Below are positions 1 to 8,452 of a stretch of DNA of 64,000 nucleotides, in pieces (the stretch's first letter is position 1; every line of letters starts with the position of its first letter). Both the position numbers and the translations under genes were made by a program. The stretch is from Nonlabens sp. Ci31 (GTDB lineage: Bacteria > Bacteroidota > Bacteroidia > Flavobacteriales > Flavobacteriaceae): contig NZ_CP043633.1 of assembly GCF_012974865.1 (NCBI RefSeq), positions 372,001-436,000 on the forward strand, in the 5' to 3' direction. Under the pieces are notes generated by a model that did no database searches, was not told the DNA's origin, and was given only the letters and a program-made list of their open reading frames with translations.

Positions 1-85
1 GTAATTGGAGTATCATGGAACTTCCGACTGTATGGGTGTATTTATTGGGTAAGAATTATAAGACTATTATTGTTTGTTGTCGTTC

Positions 86-101
86 CGCTTTCGCGAAAGC
101 G
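86..101. repeat. Interspersed palindrome, copy 1 (intergenic)
   Basis: Exact CGCTTTCGCGAAAGCG, a 16-bp perfect inverted repeat, just downstream of the gene that ends at 116. Nothing else was seen in bases 1-115. It belongs to a family of ten copies in this window. Confidence 0.9.
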
Positions 102-115
102 AAACACACATCCAA

Positions 116-943
116 TTAAAAAATCTTAAAACGAACTCCAAAAACCATGTTCACCTGATAAAACCAGAAACTCTGACTGGCAGAATCGGCTTCATCCATG
201 GTGGTTCTTATGCTAGGCATATTTATATAACCGCCTTTTAACTCACTTTGAACAAAGAAATGTTTAAGAAAAGTGATCTGAATTCCACCTACGGCATTGA
301 TTCCGTAACCAGAAATATGAAAATCATCGTAGCGCTGTTTATCGAGTAATCGTGTATTTGTTTTAGGAAATAAAAACCCAGATTCAAGACCGAATAATGT
401 ACTTAACTCGAAGCTCTTGTATGGTAACAAATCATCATGACGCCTTAAGCCTATATTGATATAATTGAGTCCGTCGGTATGTTCAAAGCTTAGGAAACTA
501 GGTTCTAAAACTATAGAATCATTATTATAAACACCATTATATAAGGAATTAGTGCCGTTGATCTCTCCGTTGATAGTAACCGTTTGATTTTCTGCGACCA
601 CGTATTTCATATGGTCCACTCCTAATGATAAGCTGTAATTTTCTTTGAAATAATACCCCATTTTGAAATTGTATTGAGGGATGGTTATCGAGGTAGGATT
701 TAGGTATTTTCCAGGTTCAAAATCACTTTGCCGGTCATAAGCAATTACATTATCTAGGGTAAAGTTATATCCTTCTCCTTTAAATGTAATATCACTGCTG
801 CTGTAATCCGAAAGATTCCAGCCCCAGTAAACGTAAAAGTCTCCTTTCTTGACGCCAGTTGTGCTTGAATTGAAAGTATCCTGTGCATTCATACTAAAAA
901 CAACAGAAAATAAAAAAAACAGACTGACAATTCTATTCAACAC
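116..943 (-). CDS. Predicted outer-membrane beta-barrel protein
   Basis: Encodes 275 residues that I do not recognise as a named family. Residues 1-20 form a signal peptide (hydrophobic VSLFFLFSVVF, cleavage after NAQ). The rest is rich in alternating aromatic and polar residues and ends in a strand with a terminal Phe (GVRFKIF), typical of outer-membrane barrels. One motif, SLSLGVDHMKY, resembles porin-like strands. The start is GTG at 943 or the adjacent TTG at 940; a TACTTTTG promoter element lies 17 bases upstream. It is monocistronic: the neighbour on the plus strand is divergent and 510 bases away. Function unknown. Confidence 0.75.
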   Translation of the reverse strand: MLNRIVSLFFLFSVVFSMNAQDTFNSSTTGVKKGDFYVYWGWNLSDYSSSDITFKGEGYNFTLDNVIAYDRQSDFEPGKYLNPTSITIPQYNFKMGYYFKENYSLSLGVDHMKYVVAENQTVTINGEINGTNSLYNGVYNNDSIVLEPSFLSFEHTDGLNYINIGLRRHDDLLPYKSFELSTLFGLESGFLFPKTNTRLLDKQRYDDFHISGYGINAVGGIQITFLKHFFVQSELKGGYINMPSIRTTMDEADSASQSFWFYQVNMVFGVRFKIF

Positions 944-1452
944 TTCAATTTTAGGTGGGCAAAAGTAATCTTAAATACTTGCTACGAACCAAAAAATATT
1001 ATAATACTGCTATAACCTGCTCATATGAGTTGTGTATCGATTTATATTTTAAATTTATTGTTATGAGTAACTATCCTATCAAACACTTAAAAGAGCATTG
1101 GCAGACATAAAAAAGTCTGCGAAGCTTACAAAATTTGAAAGAATTTAGGTGCTGCGAGAGAACCTGTTAACAAAAAAGAATGGCACAAGTACCATGAAAT
1201 ATAGGTGAAAGAAAAGACCGATCAAAGACACTTGTTTACAGACAAAACTGGCGGCATTATGATCAGCCCTACTCTATTCCCATGCCCTACTCCTAACTAT
1301 AACTACATTTGCGACTTTACTAAATCCTGAAGTGGTGGAAAGTGTGATCAAAGATTCATTAACTTAAAACCGTAAGTCTTTATTATTTACACTAAATTAG
1401 AAAATGACCACCTGCATTTGGAAGTAAAAAAGCAAAACAAAAACCCAAAGTC
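944..1452. other. Intergenic region with possible decayed coding sequence
   Basis: No intact gene. Apart from the promoter at 960-967, short plus-strand stretches read like protein but are broken by stops and frame changes. One around 1150-1330 reads KKEWHKYHEI, then KTDQRHLFTDKTGG; one in another frame around 1320-1365 reads LLNPEVVESVIKDSLT. This suggests an old degraded gene, but I cannot name it. Confidence 0.3.
960..967 (-). promoter_or_regulatory. Bacteroidetes -7 promoter element (TACTTTTG)
   Basis: On the minus strand the sequence reads TACTTTTG, matching the Bacteroidetes -7 consensus TAnnTTTG, 16 bases before the GTG start of the barrel-protein gene. No clear -33 TTG is present at the usual 18-20 base spacing. 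Confidence 0.45.
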
Positions 1453-1923
1453 ATGAAATATATTTTTAACCTTTTATTCTTATCTATCCTCTTTACGAGC
1501 TGTCAAGAGCCCAAAACAGAGATCAGTGAAACAGACGAAGAAGCTATCACCGCCGTTGAAGAAGTAGTACAGAGTTTATTTGATGAAGTATGGGCTGGGT
1601 ATGATGAAACTGCGATCACTACTTATCAAACCAATGACTTTTTATTGCTAGAACATGGTGAGGTATGGAATAACAACACTATTGCCGACTGGTGTAAAAA
1701 TGCCAAAACTAAAGATCAAAAAGTGCAGCGTATCAATAATTTTGAGCGTATAGAAGCTCGTAGAAACGGCGATAAATTATGGCTGGCCTATCATAATTAT
1801 GGAACCTTTAAGAAGGATACGATCACTTACAAAAGGGCTTGGCTAGAAAGTGTGGTCGCTGTAAAAGAAGATTCCGTCTGGAAATTAGAATTGATGCACT
1901 CCACAAGACAGCCAGTGGAATAG
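1453..1923 (+). CDS. NTF2/SnoaL-like (DUF4440-type) lipoprotein
   Basis: Encodes 156 residues. A lipobox (LFTSC, Cys17) predicts a lipid-anchored periplasmic or outer-membrane protein. The mature part has the layout of the DUF4440/SnoaL NTF2-like fold: an N-terminal helix (EEAITAVEEVVQSLFDEVW), then TNDFLLLEHGEVW and alternating strands ending SVWKLELMHSTRQ. Such proteins bind small ligands or have no known activity; no catalytic residue can be assigned. Length fits one domain. It stands alone between decayed sequence and the broken regulator gene. No Shine-Dalgarno, as usual here. Confidence 0.7.
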   Translation: MKYIFNLLFLSILFTSCQEPKTEISETDEEAITAVEEVVQSLFDEVWAGYDETAITTYQTNDFLLLEHGEVWNNNTIADWCKNAKTKDQKVQRINNFERIEARRNGDKLWLAYHNYGTFKKDTITYKRAWLESVVAVKEDSVWKLELMHSTRQPVE

Positions 1924-2051
1924 TTGATTTTTTAAGTTTTGAAGGCCATTCAAGTCTTTGCCGTGCAAATGTCGGGTATATGGAGCTTCACATATTTTGA
2001 AATACCTCTGATGAAGAAGTACTATTGCACTATACATTTAAAACGACAGTT

Positions 2052-2828
2052 ATGAATCATCCCGACTTAGGGAATTACATTTCTAATTTTAGAAAAGAGC
2101 AAGGACTTACTCAAGAAGAGCTTGTAGAAAAATGCCATATAAATGTAAGAACCATAAAGCGTATATAAGCAGGAGAAGTAACACCGAGTAGTTATACGGT
2201 AAAAAACATTTTAGAAGCTTTGGGCAGTTCCTTTGATGACGTGTTCAAAAAAGAAAGTCATTTGCAGGATCCTCAAGTTGATTTAAACAAAGGTTATCTA
2301 GTATATGCCATTATTGCTGGTATCATTTATTTTATTGTCAGTACATTAGAAATAATTACCGACATAGGTTATTCAATAGAGGAAGAGCAACTGTTTGCAG
2401 CGTCTCTGTATACAGTCATCAAATCCATTTCACTTATAGCAGGAACTTTTTTCTTTTACGGCTCCTTTCTAATCGGAAAGGCCTTTAAGAGTCCCCTTAT
2501 CTTGATCACCTCAACTGCTTTTATTATAATATGGCTACTTATGGGTGCTATTGATGGATTTATTTATGTACACGAATTACATGCTCGCGAGGGTTATCAA
2601 ATTGCTCGCATAGTTATATCTGGATTGCTTTACACATTTATAGGAGCAGGTTATTTCCTGAAAAGAAAACAAATAGGAAAAGTTTCTAAATGGTTAGGTC
2701 TATCTGGCTTGATGGTAGGAATTTGCTTAGTAACTATCATTTTAGTTTTACCAGGAGCCATTATTTATTCTGTATTTGAAATACTTCTCATTATATTAAT
2801 GTACCAATTGTGGTCTAAAGAAGAGTGA
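2052..2828 (+). pseudogene. HTH (XRE-type) regulator with membrane domain, interrupted by an in-frame TAA
   Basis: ATG at 2052 opens an XRE-type helix-turn-helix domain (MNHPDLGNYISNFRKEQG, then LTQEELVEKCHINVRTIKRI) that stops at TAA 2166-2168. The same frame continues at once with AGEVTPSSYTVKNILEALG, which completes the HTH, and then a region with about four membrane helices up to 2828. In relatives the stop position is Glu (RIEAGEVTP), so GAA to TAA is the simplest explanation. Undamaged, the product would be 258 residues. An alternative TTG start at 2220 would give a membrane fragment without the DNA-binding part. Either a true pseudogene or a sequencing error. Confidence 0.75.
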
Positions 2829-2902
2829 TAGTAATCGATTGTAATTTAAAAAGCCTCAAGAAAATTAATTCTTATGGCTTTATTTATAGATTTAAAATTA
2901 CA

Positions 2903-3835
2903 CTAGTTCTGTGAACCAGTGATATTCTTCATCTGTAAATTATTATTAAATTCCAAAGTTCTTATTGGGAACGGAATATTCACATTCTTAGCGTCAAATG
3001 CTTTCTTCAATCCTATTACCGCATCGCTTAGTGCTTGATGTTTTTGTTTAGCTTTTGTAGCATCCGCCCAAAATCGAATCATAAAATTAATACTACTATC
3101 ACCAAATTCGTTATAGAAAAACTCAACCTCCTCATCTCCTTGTTGTTCAAACATACCGCCTATGGTATCTATAGAAAGTTGTTTTACCATCTCTAGATCG
3201 CTCTCATATCCCACTCCACAATCAAGTATAATTCGAGAACGTGGTGTGAGCGACCAGTTTTTAAGCGGATTATCGATAATGGTTTTATTTGGAATAATGA
3301 CAATGTTGTTGTCCGCCTCCTTAAGCATAAATTTATCCAATTGTATTTCCATTACGTGACCCGCATAATCTGAAGTTTCAATCCAGTCGCCTACCTTTAC
3401 TTGCGAGCGAAAGGAAAGCACCACACCACTAATAATATTAGCAAGTGATCCTTGTAATGCAAGACCTATCACCAGTCCAGAAATTCCAGCACCAGCGATA
3501 ATACCTTGAACCGCATCATTCAATTGCAGCACACTCATCGCGATAAAAATCCCACCGAGTACTACAATAGTAGCTACAGCCTTTCCTGCAAGACGTTTAA
3601 CACTGGCTTGAGTTTTATTGGCCATTAGCCTGCGCACCCCTTTATCAACATACTTGGATATAAAATACGCAATGATCAATACGACCAAAGCAACACCTAG
3701 GTTAGGTAACAATTTGATAAAAGAATTATACCAGTTAGCCAGTTGTTCCAAAATTAGTGTACTGCCATCTTGTAACTCAGCAGCTTTTTTTTCAGCGTTT
3801 TGGGCAGTTTGTGCGGCTTGTTGAAGTGATTTCAT
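2903..3835 (-). CDS. mscS: Small-conductance mechanosensitive channel (MscS family)
   Basis: About 310 residues from the ATG at 3835; a longer frame reaches 3883, but its extra residues look like 5' leader. MscS channels open under membrane tension and release solutes on osmotic downshock. Three N-terminal membrane helices are visible (around LGVALVVLIIAYFISKYV; ATIVVLGGIFIAMSVL; and the Gly/Ala-rich pore helix IAGAGISGLVIGLALQGSLA), followed by the beta domain (VKVGDWIETSDYAGHV) and a soluble C-terminal domain. The -7 promoter element ends 5 bases before the ATG, so the mRNA may be leaderless. Monocistronic. Confidence 0.9.
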   Translation of the reverse strand: MKSLQQAAQTAQNAEKKAAELQDGSTLILEQLANWYNSFIKLLPNLGVALVVLIIAYFISKYVDKGVRRLMANKTQASVKRLAGKAVATIVVLGGIFIAMSVLQLNDAVQGIIAGAGISGLVIGLALQGSLANIISGVVLSFRSQVKVGDWIETSDYAGHVMEIQLDKFMLKEADNNIVIIPNKTIIDNPLKNWSLTPRSRIILDCGVGYESDLEMVKQLSIDTIGGMFEQQGDEEVEFFYNEFGDSSINFMIRFWADATKAKQKHQALSDAVIGLKKAFDAKNVNIPFPIRTLEFNNNLQMKNITGSQN

Positions 3836-3840
3836 AGGGT

Positions 3841-3848
3841 CAAAAATA
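3841..3848 (-). promoter_or_regulatory. -7 promoter element of mscS (TATTTTTG), probably leaderless
   Basis: Reads TATTTTTG on the minus strand and is followed by only five bases (ACCCT) before the ATG. With the usual Bacteroidetes spacing, transcription should start at or within a base or two of the start codon. No clear -33 TTG is visible. Confidence 0.5.
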
Positions 3849-3979
3849 ATAATCGAACTGTTTTTACACACGCATATTAACAATATTTAACTATTTAATC
3901 GCTACTTTAAAAGGGTTTTAAAATTGAAACTTAATACTTTTAACTTTTAAACTTGTGATTCTATTTTAGCATATAAGTG

Positions 3980-4001
3980 TTCCGCTTTCGCGAAAGCGGA
4001 A
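3980..4001. repeat. Interspersed palindrome, copy 2 (22-bp perfect form)
   Basis: The longest copy: the 16-bp core (3983-3998) is extended by TTC on the left and GAA on the right, giving a perfect 22-bp inverted repeat between the divergent genes mscS and era. Confidence 0.9.
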
Positions 4002-4252
4002 TTTCAACAAACCTTATCTTACTTGCAGGGTATATCTAATTTTCAAATGCTAGTTATAGGGATCAACATGGCCTTTTAAAAGAAACCATAAAGAAATCAC
4101 ACCCGATTAAAGCTGTTCATGAATCAGCAAGTTGAGGTCTATTCATGGATTTAAAAAAATCCGATTCTTGAAAAACGCTCCACATAGTCAAAACCATAGC
4201 TTCTATTCCTTAAAAACTAAGGAAGAGAATTCCTCGATGAGAGCCTAAAGAC

Positions 4253-4260
4253 TATCTTTG
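4253..4260 (+). promoter_or_regulatory. -7 promoter element of era (TATCTTTG), probably leaderless
   Basis: TATCTTTG matches TAnnTTTG and lies four bases before the era ATG (4265), which puts the expected transcription start at the start codon. No clear -33 element is seen. Confidence 0.5.
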
Positions 4261-4264
4261 TAAA

Positions 4265-5155
4265 ATGGAACATAAAGCAGGATTTGTAAACATAGTAGGT
4301 AACCCTAACGTAGGTAAAAGCACGCTGATGAACTCCCTAGTAGGAGAACGCCTTTCTATCATCACTTCAAAAGCACAAACAACTCGACACCGTATTCTAG
4401 GAATTGTCAATGGGGACGATTTTCAAGCGGTTATAAGCGACACTCCTGGTATCATAAAACCAGCATACAAACTTCAGGAAAGTATGATGGAGTTCGTTAA
4501 AAATGCCTTTGAAGATGCAGATTGTATTCTTTACATGGTAGAGCTGGGTGAAAAAGAGTTGAAAAACGAGGCCTTTGAAAAACGCTTGACCTTTGCAGAA
4601 GTTCCTGTATTTGTATTGATCAATAAAATAGATAAGGGAGATCCCGCCCAACTTGAAGAGGCCGTAGCTCACTGGAAAGAACGATTGCCTAAGGCAGAAA
4701 TTTTTGCAGTAAGTGCGTTGATGAATTTTGGAGTGCCAGAATTATTATCACGCATTGTAGAAATCTTACCTGTCTCTCCGGCATTCTATCCTAAAGATAC
4801 GTTAACTGATAAGCCAGAACGGTTTTTTGTAAACGAAAGCATTCGAGAGAAAATCTTAATTCACTACAAAAAAGAGATTCCATATTCGGTAGAAATAGAT
4901 ACCGAAGAATTTTTTGAAGATGAAAAAATCATTAGAATCCGCTCTGTGATTATGGTAGAGCGGGAAACGCAAAAAGGAATCATCATAGGTCATAAAGGAA
5001 CTGCTTTAAAACGCGTAGGAACGGAAGCTCGTAAAGATTTACAAAAATTCTTCGGCAAACAAGTGCACATAGAACTGTATGTAAAAGTGAATAAAAACTG
5101 GCGTAGTGATGAGAAGCAATTGAGACGCTTTGGATATAAAGGGGAGAACAAGTAG
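4265..5155 (+). CDS. era: GTPase Era, 16S rRNA-binding ribosome assembly factor
   Basis: 296 residues, full length. Era binds the 3' end of 16S rRNA and helps 30S maturation. The G domain shows G1 GNPNVGKS, G3 DTPG and G4 NKID; the C-terminal KH domain carries the GHKG loop (KGIIIGHKGTALKRVG). The start is fixed by the conserved KAGFVNIVGNPNVGKS N-terminus. The gene stands alone and no terminator is obvious after it. In Bacteroidetes the anti-Shine-Dalgarno is sequestered on the ribosome, but Era itself looks ordinary. Confidence 0.97.
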   Translation: MEHKAGFVNIVGNPNVGKSTLMNSLVGERLSIITSKAQTTRHRILGIVNGDDFQAVISDTPGIIKPAYKLQESMMEFVKNAFEDADCILYMVELGEKELKNEAFEKRLTFAEVPVFVLINKIDKGDPAQLEEAVAHWKERLPKAEIFAVSALMNFGVPELLSRIVEILPVSPAFYPKDTLTDKPERFFVNESIREKILIHYKKEIPYSVEIDTEEFFEDEKIIRIRSVIMVERETQKGIIIGHKGTALKRVGTEARKDLQKFFGKQVHIELYVKVNKNWRSDEKQLRRFGYKGENK

Positions 5156-5870
5156 TTTATTAGTTTGTGAGTCCGTGAGCTGTGGCTTTTTGAGTTTGAA
5201 ACAAAGGCAGACTGCACACAAAAGATTACTAGTGTTTCTTTCAGAAACCCCTGTGACGAAAGCCAAATTACGACAAACAGCACACTTTCCATTTGGAAAA
5301 TGTCTTAATGACCGACAACGGAGAAAACACGGCCTGCGTCTCCTTCGAAAAATCTAGTGGCGATAGAACAGCTTTTGTCCTCCCAGAAAATTTAGCTTAG
5401 GGATTATATGATTGAAGCAAGTGGTCTGTTCCCAAATTTATCTGAGATGCATTAGGTATTGAGGTTTATAATTTCATCGAGAATGATTACTGGATGCTGA
5501 ACAAATCAGCGTCATATAATTTCCATAGATGAATACTCCCTGTACGCCGATTTTCCTGTTTTACAAAATAGTCCTGCGTTAATTTGTCTGCAATGTTAGA
5601 GCACAGCGGTAATGAGCTATGTTGTTGTCAAAATAATAAACAGCAATCAACTCCTTGATTAGTTTCAGCATTCTTCCTTCGAGTAAGACATTGACACTGC
5701 GATAAACTCAGTATAGTTTTACAGCGCAAGCAGTCATTTTTTTTTCTTTCCTTTTTGATTTTGATTTTCAAACATTTGATTTAGAACTTGTCTATATTTT
5801 ATATTTTATTTTATTCCCAGACAACCTTTTTAAAACAGGCTCGTCTATATCAATAGAAAGCATGTAAATT
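5156..5870. other. Long intergenic region after era, no gene recognised
   Basis: 715 bases without a convincing gene. Short open frames on both strands lack any family resemblance. A minus-strand stretch near 5580-5670 reads MLKLIKELIAVYYFDNN but stops soon after. The end just before the sigma factor gene is T-rich. Possibly decayed sequence; nothing firm. Confidence 0.4.
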
Positions 5871-6437
5871 GTGAAAGTGATACCACTTTATACCAACGAG
5901 AAAAAACTGATTCAAAAGGCTGCTAAAGGCGATAGAAAGTCGCAGAAGCATCTTTTTGATAAGCACGCACCCAAAATGTTAAGTGTATGCCGTCAGTATA
6001 TCTCGCCAGTAGAAACAGCTGAGGAAATCCTTTTAAATGGCTTCTTTAAAGTTTTTACAAAGTTGGACAGCTTTTCCCATGAAGGAAATTTTGAAGGTTG
6101 GGTGCGCAGGATCATGATAAGAGAATGTATCGATTATTTGAGAAAAAAAGATCCTTTTAAATTTAAAAATGAGATCGACGAAGAAAAAGTAGAATGCGAT
6201 CAAAACACAGAGGGTGCGACAGACTTGCCGCTGGATCTGATACAAAAATGTATCGATAATTTACCCAATGGCTATAAAAGTGTTTTTGTCCTGTTTACTC
6301 TAGACGGCATGAAACATAAAGAAATAGCACAATTATTAAATGTCTCTGAGAATACCAGTAAAACGCAATATCGCAAAGCAAGATTGATGCTACAAGAACA
6401 AGTACAACAAATTAGAAAACAACGCCATGAAGCTTAA
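5871..6437 (+). CDS. ECF-type RNA polymerase sigma factor (sigma-70 family)
   Basis: 188 residues from a GTG start. Region 2 lies near residues 25-95 (HLFDKHAPKMLSVCRQY ... FEGWVRRIMIRECIDYLRK) and region 4 near 120-180 (LPNGYKSVFVLFTLDG, then HKEIAQLLNVSENTSKTQYR, a helix-turn-helix). Such factors redirect RNA polymerase to a small regulon, usually released by an anti-sigma factor. The next gene overlaps its end by 11 bases and looks like that partner, so the two are probably translationally coupled. The target genes may include the barrel genes downstream. Confidence 0.92.
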   Translation: MKVIPLYTNEKKLIQKAAKGDRKSQKHLFDKHAPKMLSVCRQYISPVETAEEILLNGFFKVFTKLDSFSHEGNFEGWVRRIMIRECIDYLRKKDPFKFKNEIDEEKVECDQNTEGATDLPLDLIQKCIDNLPNGYKSVFVLFTLDGMKHKEIAQLLNVSENTSKTQYRKARLMLQEQVQQIRKQRHEA

Positions 6438-7206
6438 TAACATAAAAAACTCTTTTGAAAACCGCAAGATAGCGCCTAGTGCAGCTGCTTGGGATCAACT
6501 CGCTTCTCGTTTAGATCAAGAAGAGAAAAAAAATAAGAAGCCAGTCGTTTATTGGTTAGGCGCTATTGCTGCTGCAATTGTTTTTGGACTGGTACTATAT
6601 CCACTATTTAGTAGCGATGTAAACAGCGTAGAAAACCAAATAGTAGTTGAAGAAAGCAACACTGCGATAGAAACATTGGATTTTCAAAATGATGTAGTGA
6701 TAAAAAATAAAGAAACTATAAAAGATCAAGAGACTCCAGTCGCATTCGAAGAAAATTGGAACACTAAAAAAAGCACCCTGTCTAAAAAGACTTCATCTAA
6801 AAACAATTTCAACTATAGTCATCCTAAAGAAAAATCAACTAAAAACAAGATAAGTACCAGCTCAGAAATAGCAGCCGCAGATTTAGGCCCTACCACTAAG
6901 GAAAAACCAATAAACAGGTCTATTCCAGACGACAATTCAGTTGATCCAGCAATTGCAAATGCCGTAACTCAAAATAAAACTCCAGCATTAACTGCCGAGC
7001 AAGAAATGGAATTACTTCTAAGTAAAGCTCTTAAGAATGCTAGTGTAAATGAGGTTGCTGTAGAAGGCATAAATATAGAGCAATTACTACGAGAAACAGA
7101 ATGGGACATCGAGGCAGACCGACGCAATAGAGTAAATAACATCATCTTTGATCAACTCGGTAAATTAAAATCAGAAGCCTATACTCTTATAGGAGGAAAC
7201 AAATAA
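6427..7206 (+). CDS. Putative membrane-anchored anti-sigma factor
   Basis: 259 residues. A cytoplasmic N-terminus of about 38 residues is followed by one membrane helix (YWLGAIAAAIVFGLVLYPLF) and a low-complexity, Lys/Asn/Thr-rich segment; a helical C-terminus (EQEMELLLSKALKN ... DRRNRVNNIIFDQLGKL) ends the protein. This topology and the overlap with the ECF sigma gene fit a Bacteroidetes anti-sigma factor, although no zinc-binding motif is present. The role is inferred from position and topology only. Confidence 0.65.
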   Translation: MKLNNIKNSFENRKIAPSAAAWDQLASRLDQEEKKNKKPVVYWLGAIAAAIVFGLVLYPLFSSDVNSVENQIVVEESNTAIETLDFQNDVVIKNKETIKDQETPVAFEENWNTKKSTLSKKTSSKNNFNYSHPKEKSTKNKISTSSEIAAADLGPTTKEKPINRSIPDDNSVDPAIANAVTQNKTPALTAEQEMELLLSKALKNASVNEVAVEGINIEQLLRETEWDIEADRRNRVNNIIFDQLGKLKSEAYTLIGGNK

Positions 7207-7283
7207 TCCACATCACCTTATCCATTAACAACAAGCTGTTTACATAAACGGACAGTCCTAATTATATCTAAAAACCACTTATT

Positions 7284-8330
7284 ATGAAAAAAAGTTTACT
7301 TATCACTGGCCTAATTTTCACTCTCTTTATAGGGACTTTTACACAGGCACAAAATGAAATCCCTAAAGACTCTATATCTATAAACGCTCGTATTGCAGAT
7401 CTGATTAAAGATAAAGATCAAAATATTAGTGATGAAAAGGAGGCTCTTAAATATACGGTTGAAGCTATCAATAAAAAACTAGATGAGAAGGAAATCACTT
7501 TAGAAAAAGCTGCAGAATTAAAAGAAACTGCTGCTGTACGTACAGCATTAAATATTAAATATTATGAGCAGTATGCTGCACTAGAGGCAGAATATATTAG
7601 AAAGAACGGGAGGTACTCTCACGAAGGCGGTGCTATGCTAGAAATAGGCACTAAACAATTTATCAGGTATCGCAATCGCAATAAGGACAGAGAATATCAA
7701 GAGTATCAAAATACGCATTCAGGGCTAACAATTGGTTTTGCTTATAACTTTATGAATGGCAATGCATTAGACATTAATGACTTTAGTTATCCAAACAATA
7801 ATTATTTCTCTTTAGGATTTCAATGGAAAACACGACTAGATAAGCATAATCTATTCCGACTTACCTACGGAATAGAATATCAATCTCATGGAACCGAACT
7901 AAACGGCAACCGATTTATATCCCAAGGAGATCAAGCACAAATAACAGATATCGGTTTTAATGTAGAAAAAGCAAAATTCCGTCAGGACCAGTTAGTGTTT
8001 CCTCTCCATATTGAAATAGGAGGTTCTAAACGTAAGGAATACGAAGATGGACGTGTTAGATTTCAAGAGTATGATCAATGGAAAGTTGGTATAGGTGGAT
8101 TTGCTGGGTTTAATATGAGTTCTCGTTTAAAATTAAAATACGAAGTAGATGGGCGTGAGATTAAGGAAACTCGTGTCAATAATTTTGATAACGAAGTTTT
8201 AGTTTATGGACTAGATGCTTATGTAGGGTTCGATTCTTGGTCCTTATTTGGACGTATGAATTTGAATACCGTATTTAAATCTAATTCTGTAGATGCGCAG
8301 TATGTCGCATTTGGTATACGCTTTCAATAA
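7284..8330 (+). CDS. Outer-membrane beta-barrel protein with helical N-terminal domain
   Basis: 348 residues. Signal peptide cleaved near residue 22 (GTFTQAQ). Residues about 30-110 form a charged helical segment (DLIKDKDQNISDEKEALKY), then a barrel-like region with repeated aromatic strands ends YVAFGIRFQ. The last 220 or so residues resemble the whole mature part of the next gene (shared layout ...PLHIEIGG/PLHLEFGR..., ...YVGFDSWSLFG/YAGWDNFQLFA..., FGIRF/FGIRL), so the two are paralogues. It follows the sigma/anti-sigma pair by 77 bases and a terminator follows it. Function unknown. Confidence 0.75.
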   Translation: MKKSLLITGLIFTLFIGTFTQAQNEIPKDSISINARIADLIKDKDQNISDEKEALKYTVEAINKKLDEKEITLEKAAELKETAAVRTALNIKYYEQYAALEAEYIRKNGRYSHEGGAMLEIGTKQFIRYRNRNKDREYQEYQNTHSGLTIGFAYNFMNGNALDINDFSYPNNNYFSLGFQWKTRLDKHNLFRLTYGIEYQSHGTELNGNRFISQGDQAQITDIGFNVEKAKFRQDQLVFPLHIEIGGSKRKEYEDGRVRFQEYDQWKVGIGGFAGFNMSSRLKLKYEVDGREIKETRVNNFDNEVLVYGLDAYVGFDSWSLFGRMNLNTVFKSNSVDAQYVAFGIRFQ

Positions 8331-8353
8331 AAATTATTTGAAATAGCCTTAAG

Positions 8354-8381
8354 AGCTCTGGAGAAATCAAGAGCTTTTTTT
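8354..8381 (+). terminator. Rho-independent terminator
   Basis: Stem AGCTCT/AGAGCT with a 10-base loop, followed by a T run, between the two paralogous barrel genes. Confidence 0.7.
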
Positions 8382-8452
8382 GGTTAAAAAGTAGTTAATA
8401 CTTATTTTTCAATTGATTACTGTTTTATTTTTAATACAAAAACACAACTATT

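Larger units (their letters stand above)
3836..4264. other. Divergent intergenic region mscS/era
   Basis: Holds the mscS promoter (3841-3848), palindrome copy 2 (3980-4001) and the era promoter (4253-4260). The rest is AT-rich with no coding signal. Confidence 0.6.

Noticed and set aside
3836..3883. A 16-residue N-terminal extension of mscS
   Set aside because: The -7 promoter element lies inside it, so transcription should begin after the earlier ATG.
5130..5357. Open frames on both strands across the era 3' end
   Set aside because: They overlap the era KH domain or run into non-coding sequence, with no recognisable domain.
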